From NCBI GenBank assembly GCA_016296575.1, contig JAEDJA010000001.1:1-64000 (forward strand): a stretch of DNA of 64,000 nt, in the 5' to 3' direction. Below are positions 63,201 through 64,000 of the stretch, piece after piece (the first letter of the stretch is position 1; every line of letters starts with the position of its first letter). Made by a program: the position numbers and the translations under genes. Below the pieces are notes generated by a model. The model had not been told where the DNA came from and did not search any database. It saw only the letters and a list, made by a program, of their open reading frames with translations. This DNA comes from Treponema sp. (GTDB lineage Bacteria > Spirochaetota > Spirochaetia > Treponematales > Treponemataceae).

Positions 63201-64000
63201 TTGGCAGCAACCTTTTGATCAATGGAGGTACTGTTTCTGTAGACTCTGAAAAAACTCTTACAGTTAATAAAGATGTTTCAAATAATTCTGGAACTTTGAG
63301 TGGGGATGGAACAATCAAGATTAAAAAAGATTTTACGGATGAAGGTACTACATCTATTAGTAATATCATCTTCTTTGGCGATAATGATCATACTTTTTCC
63401 AATGTTGAAGGAACTCAATACAAAACAATCAAACTGGATTTTTCTATAGTAGACAGCCGAAATTTTACATTTAGTAACAATGTAAAGATTACTTCATTTA
63501 ACGATGAAAGTGCTAAAAGTAATGTTACATTCAGTGGCACTGCAACTTTGGGAAGTATAACTACAGGTTCACATACAGCCGGAAAGTATACTTTTAAAGG
63601 CAATGCCCGTGTTATGAAAGATACTATTTTTATGCCAGAAGTTGAGTTCAAGGCAGACGCTGCATTCCAGGACAATGCAGCAACTCCTGCAAAAACTGAT
63701 GCCACGTTCAACAGTAAGGTAACATTTTCAAAAGATTCAGCAAATATTACGGGAAAGAATCTTACTTTCATTGATAATGTAGAAGCAGAAGCACTTACTT
63801 TGGATGCTTCACAGCTTATCTTGAACACAAAACCAGAAAAACCGGCATCAGGGGCCACACCGGCTGATCCTGCAATCACATTTAATGCAAGTAAACTCAC
63901 ACTAACAGGAACTGCAATCACAATCTCTCATAAAGAAACCGACGGAACCTGTAAACTTAATGGTGAACTTTTTACCGATACCAGCGTTAATGTAAAGAAC
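60251..64000 (+). CDS. Giant secreted repeat-rich surface protein, 5' part only
   Basis: An open frame runs without a stop from 60251 to the window edge: at least 1,250 codons, so the gene is cut by the edge. The N-terminus is a signal peptide (MNRKSFFKHAVCILFLIFAMGQVWG). The rest is Thr/Asn/Gly/Ser/Val-rich with short beta-helix-like repeats (ESGGTLVTSTG, KSGGKIVLN, FTNGGTVN, NGTGAFTF). Two W-rich modules occur, at the mature N-terminus (NWSVPVGSGTWNSNP) and near residue 720 (WKGATDSSWTTATNW). This fits an adhesin or autotransporter-like passenger. An in-frame ATG at 60191 is possible, but 60251 gives the proper signal sequence. The anchoring domain is not visible. Confidence 0.85.
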   Translation, partial: MNRKSFFKHAVCILFLIFAMGQVWGRDYTSENNGNWSVPVGSGTWNSNPLAIGQYPKAEGDNVTIYHEVTVPSGCEDAKAGTVNVGARGVLSISGKLTATTINVESGGTLVTSTGITASAINVKSGGKIVLNSWPTPAPTFNDGCIVEIGPSFPYSGLVGLNSALQAVKTNGGTIAELIVSRSPYTISSNLDFNKITVKAGGKLIIDNDVSVTAKTLTIEGDGTSENSSNYGEVVVYGNFKLDVQEGDAFVGKTTNSGKLTVESSGFFDSNYTVNNEKGVIIANGFFRSGNFHNKGSFTVKDTVGHGGDANCCKVINEGDFVFGDGASFLIFYFLNGDFDGTFTNNENGSVEIGSNTTIKFNKDNASFSNAGNLTIKNGAEIIDANSATFTNSGYLIREESTIFNYTSDANTLWIENRFNEPKDFELSTNANLVLNVAGNMNLLVGDDTSIKSLNLLSRNHGVSGDGQEHTITSDFKVTVKNKESSTGTLNLETISVSRTSRTDGVKGTLDLRCEVNCSNAIAISSGTELDINADVTAAGLTQNILSSNTTIKIGQGKTFTTSGDVNFPADLEEASDIKHSLFSSEGTVVVQGGKTFQIDTTADGDGAGNITFENGGTLTANSLTSSGTLTVNTTAADQTFTLKSNVTFADVILEGSDENKLFVSGQGDFTLTGGENSYADYVSFQSSDHPTIKKDGIGAGIIAANSSAPGTPQQIFPEGWLDGSHYFIWKGATDSSWTTATNWLRNNSPVGKSDIEKITIDTDTTGNNPVISENVTTKELEFKNSKSAKLSNELSLTVEKLSGTGTLNLGSGTLINGLPTVLEIPDTIGLKFGDSTTETGALQGKITIKNVENSSGNLNIGTNSTVDFDTTSAIEIGSVELLSLDSSVTFKKDVTLSGSFTNGGTVNANGAVTTNGDFTNGGTVNGTGAFTFKGAFTDSGTWNGTGNFTFGAGTEKSITGKASTVYPSTKVSGNAKFVEDFTIGSNLLINGGTVSVDSEKTLTVNKDVSNNSGTLSGDGTIKIKKDFTDEGTTSISNIIFFGDNDHTFSNVEGTQYKTIKLDFSIVDSRNFTFSNNVKITSFNDESAKSNVTFSGTATLGSITTGSHTAGKYTFKGNARVMKDTIFMPEVEFKADAAFQDNAATPAKTDATFNSKVTFSKDSANITGKNLTFIDNVEAEALTLDASQLILNTKPEKPASGATPADPAITFNASKLTLTGTAITISHKETDGTCKLNGELFTDTSVNVKN

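Noticed and set aside
62428..63369. Long minus-strand open frame (313 codons)
   Set aside because: Shadow of the repeat-rich plus-strand surface protein, low-complexity Val/Ser/Phe/Pro composition, no ribosome site.

Overview
The window reads as chromosomal DNA of a spirochaete of the Treponema type. Pointers are a very long acidic membrane/TPR protein resembling the spirochaetal periplasmic flagellar collar protein FlcA, a LacI-like sensor fused to GGDEF, a fused acyl-CoA dehydratase activase of about 1,530 residues (the size usual in anaerobes), several OmpA, SPOR and lytic-transglycosylase envelope proteins, and moderate-to-low GC. The genus is an inference. No rRNA, tRNA, phage or insertion sequence was recognised.

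Layout. 1-3611: a 42-bp repeat pair, a promoter, a TPP riboswitch and the thiamine transporter thiBPQ. 3653-5431: groL with its own promoter and terminator. 5441-13757: an EamA transporter diverging from the giant activase, then argR, a threonine-synthase-like gene lacking its PLP lysine, and prmC. 13752-16518: a single-chain restriction-modification gene set between 26-bp direct repeats, apparently inserted between two convergent genes. 16511-20893: a solute-binding lipoprotein, an aminotransferase and ilvB. 20934-28870: a secreted protein, membrane proteins, a polyprenol/diacylglycerol kinase-like gene, the FlcA-like gene and a ligand-sensing diguanylate cyclase. 28940-37210: DnaJ-domain and SPOR proteins, a barrel-like protein, a methyltransferase, parAB, a phosphoesterase, a lipoprotein and an AraC regulator. 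37341-45170: a heterodimeric ABC exporter, a YigZ protein, a topoisomerase IV A subunit and a (p)ppGpp synthetase. 45226-52059: a minus-strand cell-envelope cluster. 52152-58663: a membrane protein, a TPR protein, a MATE transporter, a repeat-rich gap, an EamA transporter and hisHF. 58664-60089: a regularly spaced palindrome array leading into a PD-(D/E)XK-like gene. 60251 to the edge: the first 1,250 codons of a giant secreted surface protein.

The cross-cutting signal is that about fourteen genes have a -10-like hexamer only 5-9 nt before the start codon and no clear Shine-Dalgarno, which predicts leaderless or near-leaderless mRNAs. Other genes have ordinary AGGAGG-type sites. Further points worth checking are the phased palindrome array, the inserted restriction-modification gene, and two enzymes that have lost catalytic residues: the threonine synthase and the Rel hydrolase domain.
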